A DNA stretch of 64,000 nt from Atrichornis clamosus (taxonomy: Eukaryota; Chordata; Aves; Passeriformes; Menuridae). Positions 1 through 10,460 of the stretch are shown here, one piece after another. Under the pieces are notes generated by a model. The model saw nothing but the letters and a program-made list of their open reading frames with translations, was not told where the DNA came from and did no database searches. Location: assembly GCA_013400975.1 (NCBI GenBank), contig WBMZ01012038.1, positions 171,758 to 235,757 of the forward strand, in the 5' to 3' direction. Position 1 is the stretch's first letter; each line of letters opens with the position of its first letter. The position numbers were made by a program, and so were the translations under genes.

Positions 1-959
1 CTGTCCAGATAATGTCTAAATTATATTCTGAAAGTTGCTTTAAACCAATTCAGGAATTTCAGCTCTGCTCTAGCTTTCAGTACTTTGGCTGTCCCTCAGC
101 TGGACAGGCAGGATGTTGCAAACTTAGTGTGCAAACCAGGAGGTGATGGGTCTGACAGCCTTTCTCTAGCCCTGTGAGAGACTACAGAAAGTGAGTGTCT
201 CCCTGGAGGTGGCCTACAGGGAATTTCTGATCACTTCCACTAATTAGTCCATCACATTAGGCAGCAAAGAGAATAAAAAGTAATCTCAAAGTCATTTTCT
301 GTTGCTAATGATCTGGTTTTGTCACATGTTTGATAGGACTAGGAAGCAGCATAACTTTCTTATTATTTCATATCTTGACCACCTTTTCCTCAGAGTTGAA
401 GCTTATTCAACTGAATCCTTTTCCATCAGTTTCCTGAATGTTTATTGTAAATAACCTCTGAATGTTTTAATAATTACCTCCTTATTTCTACCCTGATGCA
501 CAACCCTAATCAGGTTTTTTTGGTAACTTTTTATAACCCAATCCTTTTCAATTTCCAGTAAATTGGTTTACATCTGGCTGAGAACTGTGTCTTCTTATAG
601 CATTATGTTTTTCTGTAGCTGGCAGTTCCAGTTTAAAGTTAACTTCTGAACAAACAAGGTGTCTGCATGGGAAGGTGTTTTTCTCCCTCTACTCCCAAGG
701 AAGTTAAAAGTTTAACAAATTTATGTAAAAATCAAATTATATTTAAACAACCTTAAGTCATGCAAAGGGTATTGCTGATACCCGATGCCTCCAGAACTCA
801 TGTCTCTCACTTGTATATACTAAATTGTGGCTTAGACCATCCAATGTCACGTTTAAATGGTCTAATTAAAATGTGAAATTTAACACTTGGAAAAGAGTAA
901 AAACGGCATAAATCTATAAAGCTTATTGTCTTTGTTTCTAAATCTTTATGTGCATGCTG
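1..959. other. Unique non-coding sequence, no gene seen
   Basis: AT-rich sequence with stops in all frames and no recognisable exon, RNA gene or repeat. The stretch near 820-905 has paired homeodomain-like cores (TAATTA near 864) and an unusually even base mix. That could mark a conserved non-coding element, but nothing in a single sequence proves it. Confidence 0.5.
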
Positions 960-1500
960 TACTAGAGCATATATCCTTTACTTCCATCTATTTTACTAGG
1001 AGATTCAGGTTGCTCTATGTCTCTGACCTTTCCTCTTCATTATTTCTCAGAGAACCAATCTTCTTGTCATCTGCAAATTCGATCAGCAATGATTTTTAGC
1101 TCTTTTCTATTTTTTTCCCTACCAGGCTCCTGAGTGGTCCAAAATGCAGTCTGTGTAGTGCAGTCTTCATCAGTAACACTCCCGTATGAAAGTGGGTACC
1201 TGTTTACAATTACATTTTGAAACCTATCAGTTAGTCAGCTCTTAATTAATGTAATGTTGTATCTGCTGTATTGATTTTACATCATTTGAGTTTCCTGATC
1301 AAAATATTATGTGGTACTAAGTCAAATGCCTTGCAGAAATCTAAGTATATTACATTATCACTATTACTTTCATGAGTCAGATATGTAACCTCATCAAAAA
1401 AGAGAAGAAATTTTCTTTGACAGAGTCTATTTTCCATAAATCTAGGGCAATTGGTATTAATTACATTATGCTCCTTTAATGTGGTATTAATCAAGTTCTC
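960..1500 (-). repeat. Ancient CR1/L3-like LINE fragment, reverse-transcriptase region
   Basis: Read on the minus strand, this is a decayed piece of a non-LTR retrotransposon reverse transcriptase. About 70 residues are still open (1282-1494) and include VIYLDFCKAFD followed by an HNILIRKL-type stretch, which is the conserved CR1-clade block (V-YLDFSKAFD) ahead of the catalytic domain. After frameshifts, a second block reads EFADDKK at about 1061-1080, the CR1 form of the RT active-site motif with both aspartates kept. The segment between them also matches the nucleotide pattern of amniote CR1/L3 copies. Both the 5' part and the 3' tail are missing, and indels break the frame, so it is a dead fossil. 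Its divergence from avian CR1 suggests an old insertion shared more widely in amniotes. Subfamily is not resolved and the edges are approximate. Confidence 0.8.
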
Positions 1501-2929
1501 TCTCTTTTCCTGTTTCTTTTTACCATGAACTGAAGTCCTGCTGACAGCCTTATTGTGGACTCAGTTTTCATTAATCCGTTTAAGATATTGTCACAGCATA
1601 ATTTTTCGTTTCAGCCGTCTGGAACTTCCCCAATATTCCAAGAATTATGGAAAACTAGCTTTAGTGTACGCATAGGTGTGGGGGAAAGAACACTTTTTTT
1701 TATTCCTTTCTTTCTTGGAAAAGCTACCAAGACCACTGACATTCCCCTAAATCCGCTGTGTCCAGTGTGAAGTCACAGCACAAGACAAGGAGCCCTTTTT
1801 TATTTACAGAAGAAATCACTTTGGCAGCCTGCCCATTTCTCCAAGCCGGTGGGGTGAAAAGCCAGTTGAGATCATGTATTTGTCTTCGCAGCACTCTGCA
1901 GCTACCTATGCCCAAGGATCACAGCTGTTACTGGGATTGCCTGGGAGGAACAGAAAGATTTCATAGATCAGGAGTACAAGGTTTGCATTAGAAGTCACAA
2001 AATACCTAAATTTGAACGGGCTTTCTTCAGTTTTTCAGGTTGCTTTGCAGATTTTTTTTTTCTTTTAATTTAAACTGAGCAGGTTGATTAATTGACTTAA
2101 ATAAAATAAAGTTGCTGAAAAGAATGTCCTTGTACCAGTGGTCGTGACACAGACTATGACTACTTTTGGGGGACAAAAATTATCTGCCCAGAGACAGAAA
2201 AGAAAGCAAGTAATCCTGAAGCACTTGGATTTCATAAATCTTTGAGTTGAAAAATTCCATTTTGCTAGCTGAAATATTATTTCTGGCACTCCTTCCTGCA
2301 AGGAAATGGAGTGAGTGGGAGCCACAGAGCCTCGGAGCATTACACAGAGTGCTTGTTGAATGGCAGCTTTAGCTACTGACGTGTGAATGAAACGCTGCTG
2401 GGCAGCCAAAGGTTCCACAGTCCCTCATGTGGGCAGAGCATTTCATGGGACTTGGGCTTTTCTAGACTAAAAATTACTCAACAAGGCAGGAAAACAATCT
2501 GTGCTGAAGTGCTGGGAAGTAAGTGGCAGCCACCCCGATGTACTCACTGCTAAAAGGTTTGTATGGAAGAACTGGACAGCCAAAGTAACATAATTATGGG
2601 AGATTTTGTGCAAATTTAACTTATTGGAATGTTTCCATTTCCCTTGATTTCATTTCATACTTTGAGGTCCTCCAGCTCCATCCCCACCCAGTGTTTTCTG
2701 AGAGCTTGGTAGTACACCAGTACATCCTCCTAGAGCACAGATTTCTGAAGAAGACACAAGAAATTTGATTTACCTCCTGCTTTTTAGGCAAAGGCAAGCA
2801 GATTTAGGCCATGCTGTGGAAGACAGGAGTATAAATCACCTCTGAGCTTGAAGGTATGGAGTACTAGTGAGACTAGTGCAGAGCCTGAATCAATACATTT
2901 TATAAAGAGGAAGTTTTATCTCATTCTTA

Positions 2930-3330
2930 GATCTCTTTCACTGACAATTGCAAGACAAAGACACTCTAGAGTATTTTAATTGGATAAATTTGAACTTATT
3001 AATTTTTAAATGAAGCAATGTACCTTTAAAAATGCCAAATTATTCCATTTTATTAAAAATTAAAGGGTGAAAATGAAAAAGTCTTTTGATTTAGCATAAT
3101 TTTACACAGAAAGCTTAAGTAATGAAAAAGTTGCAGTTTATTAATAAAAACACAATGTGAATAGCAAATTTCAAATTTTCCAACATGATTTCTGTGCAAG
3201 CTTTAATAAGGCTGCTTTTTAAAGAGTCAAAGTGAACTGTTTTGCCAGACCCACAGAATTTGTTCCCATGTTCTGATCAATTAAGTTGAAATATACTGTT
3301 ACTGACATGCAATTACTATGATCTTAGCAA
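2930..3330. promoter_or_regulatory. Possible conserved non-coding element (low confidence)
   Basis: This stretch is dense in TTAATT/AATTAA-type homeodomain cores, an ACAATTGC element and GCATAATTTT-like sites, with little simple repeat. Such texture is common in deeply conserved vertebrate enhancers but also arises in plain AT-rich DNA. The call is inference from texture only; no function or target gene can be named. Confidence 0.2.
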
Positions 3331-4113
3331 CAGCAGACTTTTTGGGTGGAGAGCAAAAACTAGCCAGACAAAAAGGTACGTGTCTCAAAGGAATGGGCAG
3401 GGTGTGACACCAAAATGTACCCATTACTCATTTTTCAAAGCTTACTTTGAAATTCACAAATACTGTGAGATTTCAACACATGCAGAGTCTAAAAAAGTTA
3501 GAAAAAATTGGGATTGCTTCACATACCCTCCATCAAAATGCAAGACTGCAATATAAGAGACATTTCATGCTGACACTAAAGCCTTCCCATGGATTTCTTG
3601 GTATGTGGTCTTTACAATTTGGCAAAAAGTTGAGGTGAAAGCCAGCTGCATAACATTCTTGCTCTGTAGTGCCTGAACAGAGATAATCATTCATCACAGC
3701 AAAGTTTGTGTAGAGAAATAAAGCTTAAATGGCTTTTTGAATTACTACACATTTAGAGAAAACAGACCAGTATGTTATTTTCCAATGAATAAAATACAAG
3801 GCTTTCCAAAGTGTTGGTTATGATTTCATGTTGCTTATGCAAACATACTGAAGGAAAATCTAAGAAATGCCTTCACTACCAATAGTATAACTGTTCTTTA
3901 CAATGTGGAGGAGTAACAGTCACTCTGAAATTTCCTCTGGTTGTTTTAACAGAAATGTTTTTAACTGCTATTATTTCATGACCAGTCTGGTGGGCCTGAA
4001 TGGATGTATGAAACTGCAAAGACAAGGTAAAGACCTGAGATTCACTTTTCTTTTTGTGTAAAGCATAATTTGCTCTCATTAGAGGCTTCTTCCATGATGG
4101 CATACGTTGTCAT

Positions 4114-4137
4114 CCCTCTAGCAACACATCTAGAGGG
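4114..4137. other. Inverted repeat, 8-bp arms
   Basis: CCCTCTAG at 4114-4121 is followed after 8 nt by its reverse complement CTAGAGGG at 4130-4137. It could form a short hairpin. No surrounding feature gives it a role. Confidence 0.4.
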
Positions 4138-6331
4138 GCCTTTTGTTAGTGAATTTTCCTTAGGGAAAGCCATTTCCACACTGTACTGCCACTACCTACA
4201 AGGATTTTCTTCTGGGTCATGCCTTAGACATTGGAAGGGACAGAGCGGAGGTATCCACCAGTGTGTATCCATTAGCAATTTCTCCCATGGAAATAGCATA
4301 AAATGAAGTTGAAATTCAAGTCACTGCTCCTCTGTTTGGTGCATGTATTCCTGCTCCTAGTCTCCAAAGACCTGCCTGTTATGCAGTTTACTTCTTTAGT
4401 AGGCAAAAGAAGAGATATAGAATATTGAGGGGGGGGTTAAAAATTATTATTAGCAAGCAAATGCTATCACTTGAAAGACTCTTGCTGTTTCTGATTCTTC
4501 TTTACTAGCTGCCTTTCATCCCAAAAGGTACTTAATGGTTTACTACCCAAATTCTGTTTACAGACCTATTGGAAGTAGATCTGTGTGCAGGTGAACTCCT
4601 CCCTGCAATCTGAACAGTATTCCATGTTTGAAAAACCTGTAGTTAGCATTGTTTTGGGGGGAATATTCATGATATCACTAACATAATTCAGTGGTTGAGA
4701 GCTCATTTAAGCCTAATTCAAGTAACAGGAGCTTTAATAATGTTTCTCACTTTGTAGGATAATATCTTGTTTAGCCTTATCCAGAGAGAAAAAACTAACC
4801 TACTTTAAGGCATACAGAGTTCTGAGATAAATAATTAAACAGATTCTGATCTTGAAATATGTTCTCATACCATGGTGCCTTCATTTTGAAAATTTGGTGG
4901 GAAATTCCACCATTCAAATGAGGTTTGCATTTACCTTGCATGGGGTAAATTCACTCCTCAAGGTGTAATGTCAGGGTGAGGCTGGATCCAGTGATAGTTA
5001 CTTCAGATGATATGAGCTAACATGGCTTATTGTCTTTGTGGTTCATGCCTTCCAGCATGGCGGAAACTTTTGCATAAAATACTAGAACAATAGTTGAATC
5101 TCTTGGGAAAGCCATATGAATATATTAAAAACCATCATGCATCTACAATACTTTTTTGTTAAACTAAAAAAATACAGGACATAAACACAAATTAATTTTC
5201 TTCTCTTTCTATTTTTCAATTTCCCCTTTCCTCTTGCCTTGTTTTACGTCCTCCTGTCCTAGTCCAAGAAGCATGGAAATTCTTATTGAAATCAATCCAT
5301 TATAAGAAGATGGCATTTAGATTAAGAAATGGAGGATTTATGGAGGACTCAAATTTGGAGAAGATTTAGGTCTCCTTTAAGGGCATTAGGAAATCTTTTA
5401 TGGATTATATACACAAAACAGATGTTACATCTTAGAAACATTTATATTTCATTGTTTCTTCCTACTTGACTATGGGGTGGGAGAATGACTGCGTTTTATA
5501 CTATTGTGAATTAAGATAATTTTTTTTCCACACACAAAAAGGTTGCTTTGCTTACTTTTCCCTGTTGGGGTGTGTGCTATCAATTACAGAATATAGCACC
5601 TCTTGTGACAAATAATTATTTTTTTACAAAAAGAACAATTATTCAAAAGCCACCAAAAATAATAAGGAAGAACAGGAGTAGGAACACAATGCCTTGGCTC
5701 AGAAAAAGCAACTTCTTATTTAAGTAGAAACCACAGAAATATTGATATAAACCATGCTAACTCTCCTTTGTGAATAATGCATCATCCGGCTGACATGAAA
5801 CAAGACTTTGGTTTGTGTCTTCTCTTTATTGGACTAATTAGGGACCTTGCTAGGTCTTCACTTACATCAGCTGAAAAATTACCTGTTTGTTAGAATAATT
5901 TTTTCAAGGATCTCATCTCTCCTGGCATAGTAACTCTCTATGGGACCTGGGGTGTGCTCTCTCCAGGGATTTCTCTATCCACAACAACCCTCTTCTGATC
6001 TACTTTGTGAGCTTTTCTCTGAGACTACCCACACAGGGTCTGTAGGGCCATGGATGGGAGATCCCTTTGGGTTCCCACAATATGCACAGACCCATCACGG
6101 GAAAAATTTTTAATTGTAATGACCATTTCTCCTTCAAAAGGCTTGCTATCCCTTCACTTTCCTTGAGGCAATTTGAGTACTCAAGGGAGTTGGCAAAAAT
6201 CCTCAGATCCTTTAGAGGCTGAATACTGTGTCTTGGGATGGTAGGATTAAAGCAAAGTTAATTTGCTGCTCAAAAGCAGTGGGTTGAAGGGAAATGGTTC
6301 TTGAAGTTTTTATTTTCTCTCTTTATATTTG

Positions 6332-7295
6332 CGTTTGGGCCAGCTTTATTTAGCATCTTTATTGATGACCTGGACAAGAGGATCAAGTGCAGCCTTAGGA
6401 ATTTTGCAAACATTATCAAGGTGGGCAGAGGTATTGACCTGTGGAGGGCAGGAAGGCTCCGCAGAGGGACGTGGACAGGCTGGATTGATGGGCCAAGGCC
6501 AATTGTGTGAGGCAAAGTGCTGCATTCTACATTTGGATCACAACATCCCCAGGTAGCCCTACAGGCTGGGAGGCTGGGGGATGAGTGGATGGAAAGTTGC
6601 CCATTGGAAAAGAACCTGGAGGTGCTGGTGAACAGCTGCCTGAACATGAGCCAGCAGTGTTCCCAGGTGGCCAAGAAGGCCAATGGCATCCTGGTCTGTA
6701 TCAGCAAGGGCAGTGATCGTCCCCCTGTACTCAGCACTTGTGAGGCCACATCTCCAATCCTGTGTTCAGTTTTGGACTCCCCCACTACAACAAAGACACT
6801 GAGGTGCTGGAGCATGTCCAGAGAAGGGCAATGAAGCTGGTGAAGGGTCTGGAGCACAAGTCCTATGAAGAACAGCTAAAGGAGCTAGAAATGTTTACTC
6901 TGGAGAAAAGGAGGCTCAAGCAGGGAGACCTAATTGCTCTCTATAACTGTCTGAAAGGAGGGTGAAGTGAGGTGGAGCTCCATCTCTTTTTCCCAGATAA
7001 CAAGCAGCAGGACAGGAGGATGTGGCCTCAAGATGGACCAGGGAGGTTTAGACAGGATATTAGAAACATCTCTTCACTGAATATGTGGTCAAGAATTGGA
7101 ACAGGCTGCTCATGGAAATGGTGGAGCCACTATCTCTGGAAATGTTCAAAAAGTGGATGTGTCAAAAGTCTTCAGAAAGTTCAAGTGTGGATGTGGCCCT
7201 TGGGGTTTAGTGGTGAACATGGTGGTGCTGATTAACAGTTGGATTCAATGATCTTAAAGGTGTTTTCCAACCTTGATAATTCTATGATTCTTTGG
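6332..7295 (+). repeat. CR1 LINE, 5'-truncated, 3' end intact
   Basis: About 960 bp of the 3' part of a CR1 retrotransposon, the main avian non-LTR family. It starts inside the reverse-transcriptase domain: GPALFSIFIDDLD near 6340-6380 is the conserved GP-LF-IFI-DLD block. The catalytic motif, normally FADD followed by TKLGG, reads FANIIKVGR here, so both active-site aspartates are gone. After frameshifts the C-terminal part is readable from about 6770 to 6962 ([15 protein letters not shown], then [10 protein letters not shown] and [20 protein letters not shown] segments). The 3' untranslated part follows and ends in the CR1 octamer tail ATTCTATGATTCTTTG (about 7279-7294). The copy cannot encode a working protein. 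5' truncation is usual for CR1, and no target-site duplication is expected for this clade. Open frames on the opposite strand here are incidental. Confidence 0.95.
6337..6965 (+). pseudogene. Decayed CR1 ORF2 (reverse transcriptase) remnant
   Basis: This is the coding part of the CR1 copy, split over at least two frames. The 5' piece (to about 6440) holds the end of the RT palm with a ruined active site. The 3' piece (about 6762-6965) is about 65 residues of the conserved CR1 C-terminal region ending in NCLKGG before a stop. ORF2 normally supplies endonuclease and RT activity for target-primed reverse transcription. The endonuclease and most of the RT are absent here. The remnant is a marker of origin, not a gene. 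Confidence 0.85.
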
Positions 7296-9376
7296 ATTTC
7301 CTGCTTCTAGATTTGCTCCAGGAGTCTCTTTTTCATTTTTACTTGTTAACCTAGCTATGCTTGTTATTTGGCAGCTTGCGTTTTTTGGACTGCTGCCATT
7401 TATTCTTTATATTTGCTGATATCTATTTAAGGATCTTGAACATTTAATTTGGAGGATCTGATTTCTATGTATGGCTTGTACAAGCTGATTGCTTGTTGCA
7501 GGTAATGGTGCCTAGTGGTTAGCTGTCAGTATGTAATTCCTGTGCTCCTATCTCTGTACCTATTGGTACAGAAATAATGGTTTTAAAAGAAACATTATGT
7601 GCAAGTTTTTCTTTTTTTTCTTCTAAAGGAGGACTACTTTGACATATATTTCTCCAGGTTAAATTCAGTCATAGTATATGCTTATCATAGTATGTTGTTT
7701 CCTCTCATGTCTTCAAATATTGCAAAATTTGAAGTGGGAAAAATGAAAAAGTGTTACTGGAATTAAGGAAAAGCAGTCTCAGAATTAGGATAGAAGAAGG
7801 AGAATTAAAAAAATCATATTAAGTTTCTTTATCTAACATTGATTTGGTATTTAACCAGTTCATGTTGACTCATTTGTAGCTTGGAGCAGTCATAGCCACC
7901 TTAAGTGTGTTTAGAGGTTAGCAAAACACTTCAGGCAAAGGCAAGCTGCCTATGCAGACATATTGTGTGCATATTTTTTTAATGCTTTAATTCTTGAAAA
8001 TGCAGACTTTATCAAAGGTTTTTTCACACAGGTGTTTTCCAAGGAGGTGATCTTGAGGATGAAAGTAATTGTTTCCTGAGCCAAGATCTTCTTCCAGAGA
8101 AGAACAGTGAAACATAAAAAGTGCCTCATTGTCACCTGGACAGTTGAAAAACTCAAGTAGCATCTACTGGGGATTTCTCTGCTTATTCTGACTATACTGC
8201 CTTGATAAAAATTATGGCAGTGCTTTATTTATAGCCTGTCTCTGCTCCTGGATTACTCAAGCAATTTTTGCCTTATCTCAGGAAATCAGAAGACATACGG
8301 CTGTTGAAGAGTCTTTTGTTTCATGGAGAGGTGAATAGTGATGGAGAAGATGGAGGATTTTTACAACAGTACATGAGGATCTACAAAAGCAGCTGCCTTA
8401 CTGCTGTTTGCTTAAAAAATCATTAGAGTACCAGGGATCAACTAGAATAATTCCAAGCTGAAAGATAAAAGTAGTCTCTTAGATGCAGTCTGCATGTGAA
8501 ATAAGTCTTACAAGGACTATCAGGAACAGCAGGCTTTGCCCTTTCCTGGCCCAATCAAGGGTTAACGCTTTTTATTTGAAAATAAAGTCAATTCAAAGAC
8601 TGCCTGTTGAACAGGCTGTTGGTTGTTTATTTATCTGGGCTGGTGAGCAGGGATTCCGTGAGGTCTTAAACTAATTTATGGCTCTTTTAGTCAAAATCAA
8701 CAACTTAAATTTTACCTGCAACTCACATAGTACAGCCTGTGGAGTCCTGGGTTAGTATTTACATTGGGGTATTTGGCATAGAGGTCAGGTTTGTATGCTC
8801 TGAGCCAGCTTCTGTTCCAAATGCATTCAAGCTGTAAATGTCTGAGCACTTGTTTTAGGAGCATAACATTGACACAACTATGTCTGCCTCTGAAAGTGTA
8901 GTCACAGTGTCCTGCCTGTACCTTGAAAACCAAGGAGGAATAATTGGTCCTTCTTATTGAAGCATGCATGGTCACATTCCCTTTTTCTGCACATGTACTG
9001 TTATGATCATTTATAAATATCACTGCTGCTAAAAGCATCAATTCTGAGCTCTTACTTGTTCTAGAATTCACAATATGATTTCTGATTTGGATTGAACTAT
9101 CAGGGTAACAGTATTCCTCATGTCTTCCTTGAATTTAAAATTACTACTTGTAAAAAATAGTTCCCTTCACCTCAGTTCTCCTTCGCATTTGAGTTTTGCT
9201 GGAATAGATGATGGCATTAGGGAGCTTTTTGACAGAGTGTGTTACTCAGGCATTTTGCATTTGAGCTCTACATCAGTAATCTATCTCTTTTAGCTCTGCA
9301 CACTTCCATACTACCTCTTATTATAAAGGAAAGGCTTAATAACAAATCTGTGAAACTGCTTTTTATCTTCAACTAG

Positions 9377-9421
9377 GTCCTACTAGAAGCTGAGCTCAGA
9401 AGAACGAGGAGAACTTTACAG
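9377..9421 (+). other. Candidate 45-bp micro-exon (speculative)
   Basis: The upstream sequence is T-rich (CTTTTTATCTTCAACTAG) and ends in an acceptor AG at 9375-9376. The segment ends in CAG directly before GTAAGA, a good donor, at 9422. The 45 bases are a multiple of three and open in the first frame, reading VLLEAELRRTRRTLQ, a charged, helix-prone peptide. Splice-like pairs this close also occur by chance in 64 kb of DNA, no neighbouring exon is recognised, and the peptide matches no protein I know. It could also be a non-coding RNA exon or nothing. Confidence 0.15.
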
Positions 9422-10289
9422 GTAAGATTCAGACTGCTTAAAAGCAGCAGCCATGTAGAGGTTTCTGATGGACTTGGCAAGAAGCTGGTTCATTTCCCTC
9501 TAAGGTAAGGGCTTAGCTGTGTTAGATATTTGCCTGTCTCCACTGTTTAAAGAAGGAGTTCTGATGACGATTTCAAGAAATGCACATATGACCAAATAAC
9601 TTAATTTTGCTCCGGGGTCTGGTCCTTCATTTCCTATGCAATGAGTCACAGACCACAAGGTATGACCAGCTTTGAAAATCCTGCCAGAGACACATACAGG
9701 TTTATGCATTAAGTACCAGCCTTTAAAATCTTGTGTAGCGGATGTAGTTTCTTGTTAACTTGAAAAATGAATGATGGGAATCCATCATTTTTGCTTGATA
9801 TAAACTTCAGTGTTTATATCTACAATACTGATTCAAGTTTTGCAACTGGCAAGTATCTTGCCTGTGTAATGATAAATATTCCCAGTGCTCTCAAATATAA
9901 ACTTTTTAGACTGTAACTGAAAATCTTCCTAGCCCAAAATTTTAGCCAAATTCCTCCTCTTTGTGATATCTCCCTCTTCTTAAGGTGACTGACTCAACCA
10001 AATCCCTCAAAGTCCTTAAGAGCACCTACATCATGGACTTTGGGAATACTTAGGCATTATTTTAGCAGCACATGTCCTCCTTGCAAGCCCAGGCATGACA
10101 AAGTTAAATATATCTTTGCTAAAGTTAAAGAGACTCTGAGCCACTATGGCTATACCTCTACTACTGTAAGAACAAGTCCAAGGAATAACTTCAGACTTCA
10201 TGTCCGGGTACTACAGACTGGCCCAAGCCATATTGCTGAGCACTTCCCTCCTCTGCCAGGGGTGTGAATTGTAGGTAGAACAGCAAAAA

Positions 10290-10460
10290 ACAAATTAAAG
10301 AATGGCCTGGCAGTTTGGACAAGCAGGGCCAGCTGGCCATACTTTATTTAGCAGTAATAGTTTGCACAATGGGATAATGTCACATCAGGTGCCATTAACA
10401 TAATCCCAAATAAATTATGTTATGAGGTATGTGGTGAATGAATTGGAAACTGTAAAAGAA
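10290..10460. promoter_or_regulatory. Possible conserved element with E-box palindrome
   Basis: GGCCAGCTGGCC at 10327-10338 is a perfect 12-bp palindrome centred on the E-box CAGCTG, the type of site bound by basic helix-loop-helix dimers. It is followed by TTTATTTAGCAGTAAT and an AT-rich tail with ATAATCCC (near 10400), an Otx/Pitx-like core. The combination would suit an enhancer. This is inference from motifs; no target can be given. Confidence 0.25.

Larger units (their letters stand above)
1501..6331. other. Unique non-coding sequence, no gene seen
   Basis: About 4.8 kb of AT-rich single-copy-looking sequence. The open frames in it are short and resemble no family I know. Visible details are an 8-G run at 4429-4436, an inverted repeat at 4114-4137, and a long AT-rich stretch at about 2930-3330 with homeodomain-type cores. 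I see no transposon ends or RNA gene. Confidence 0.5.

Noticed and set aside
6270..6857. 195-codon minus-strand open frame
   Set aside because: It lies antisense to a clear CR1 element whose sense strand explains the sequence; the frame has no protein resemblance.
8712..9071. 119-codon minus-strand open frame
   Set aside because: No motif, signal peptide or homology recognised; length is compatible with chance over 64 kb.
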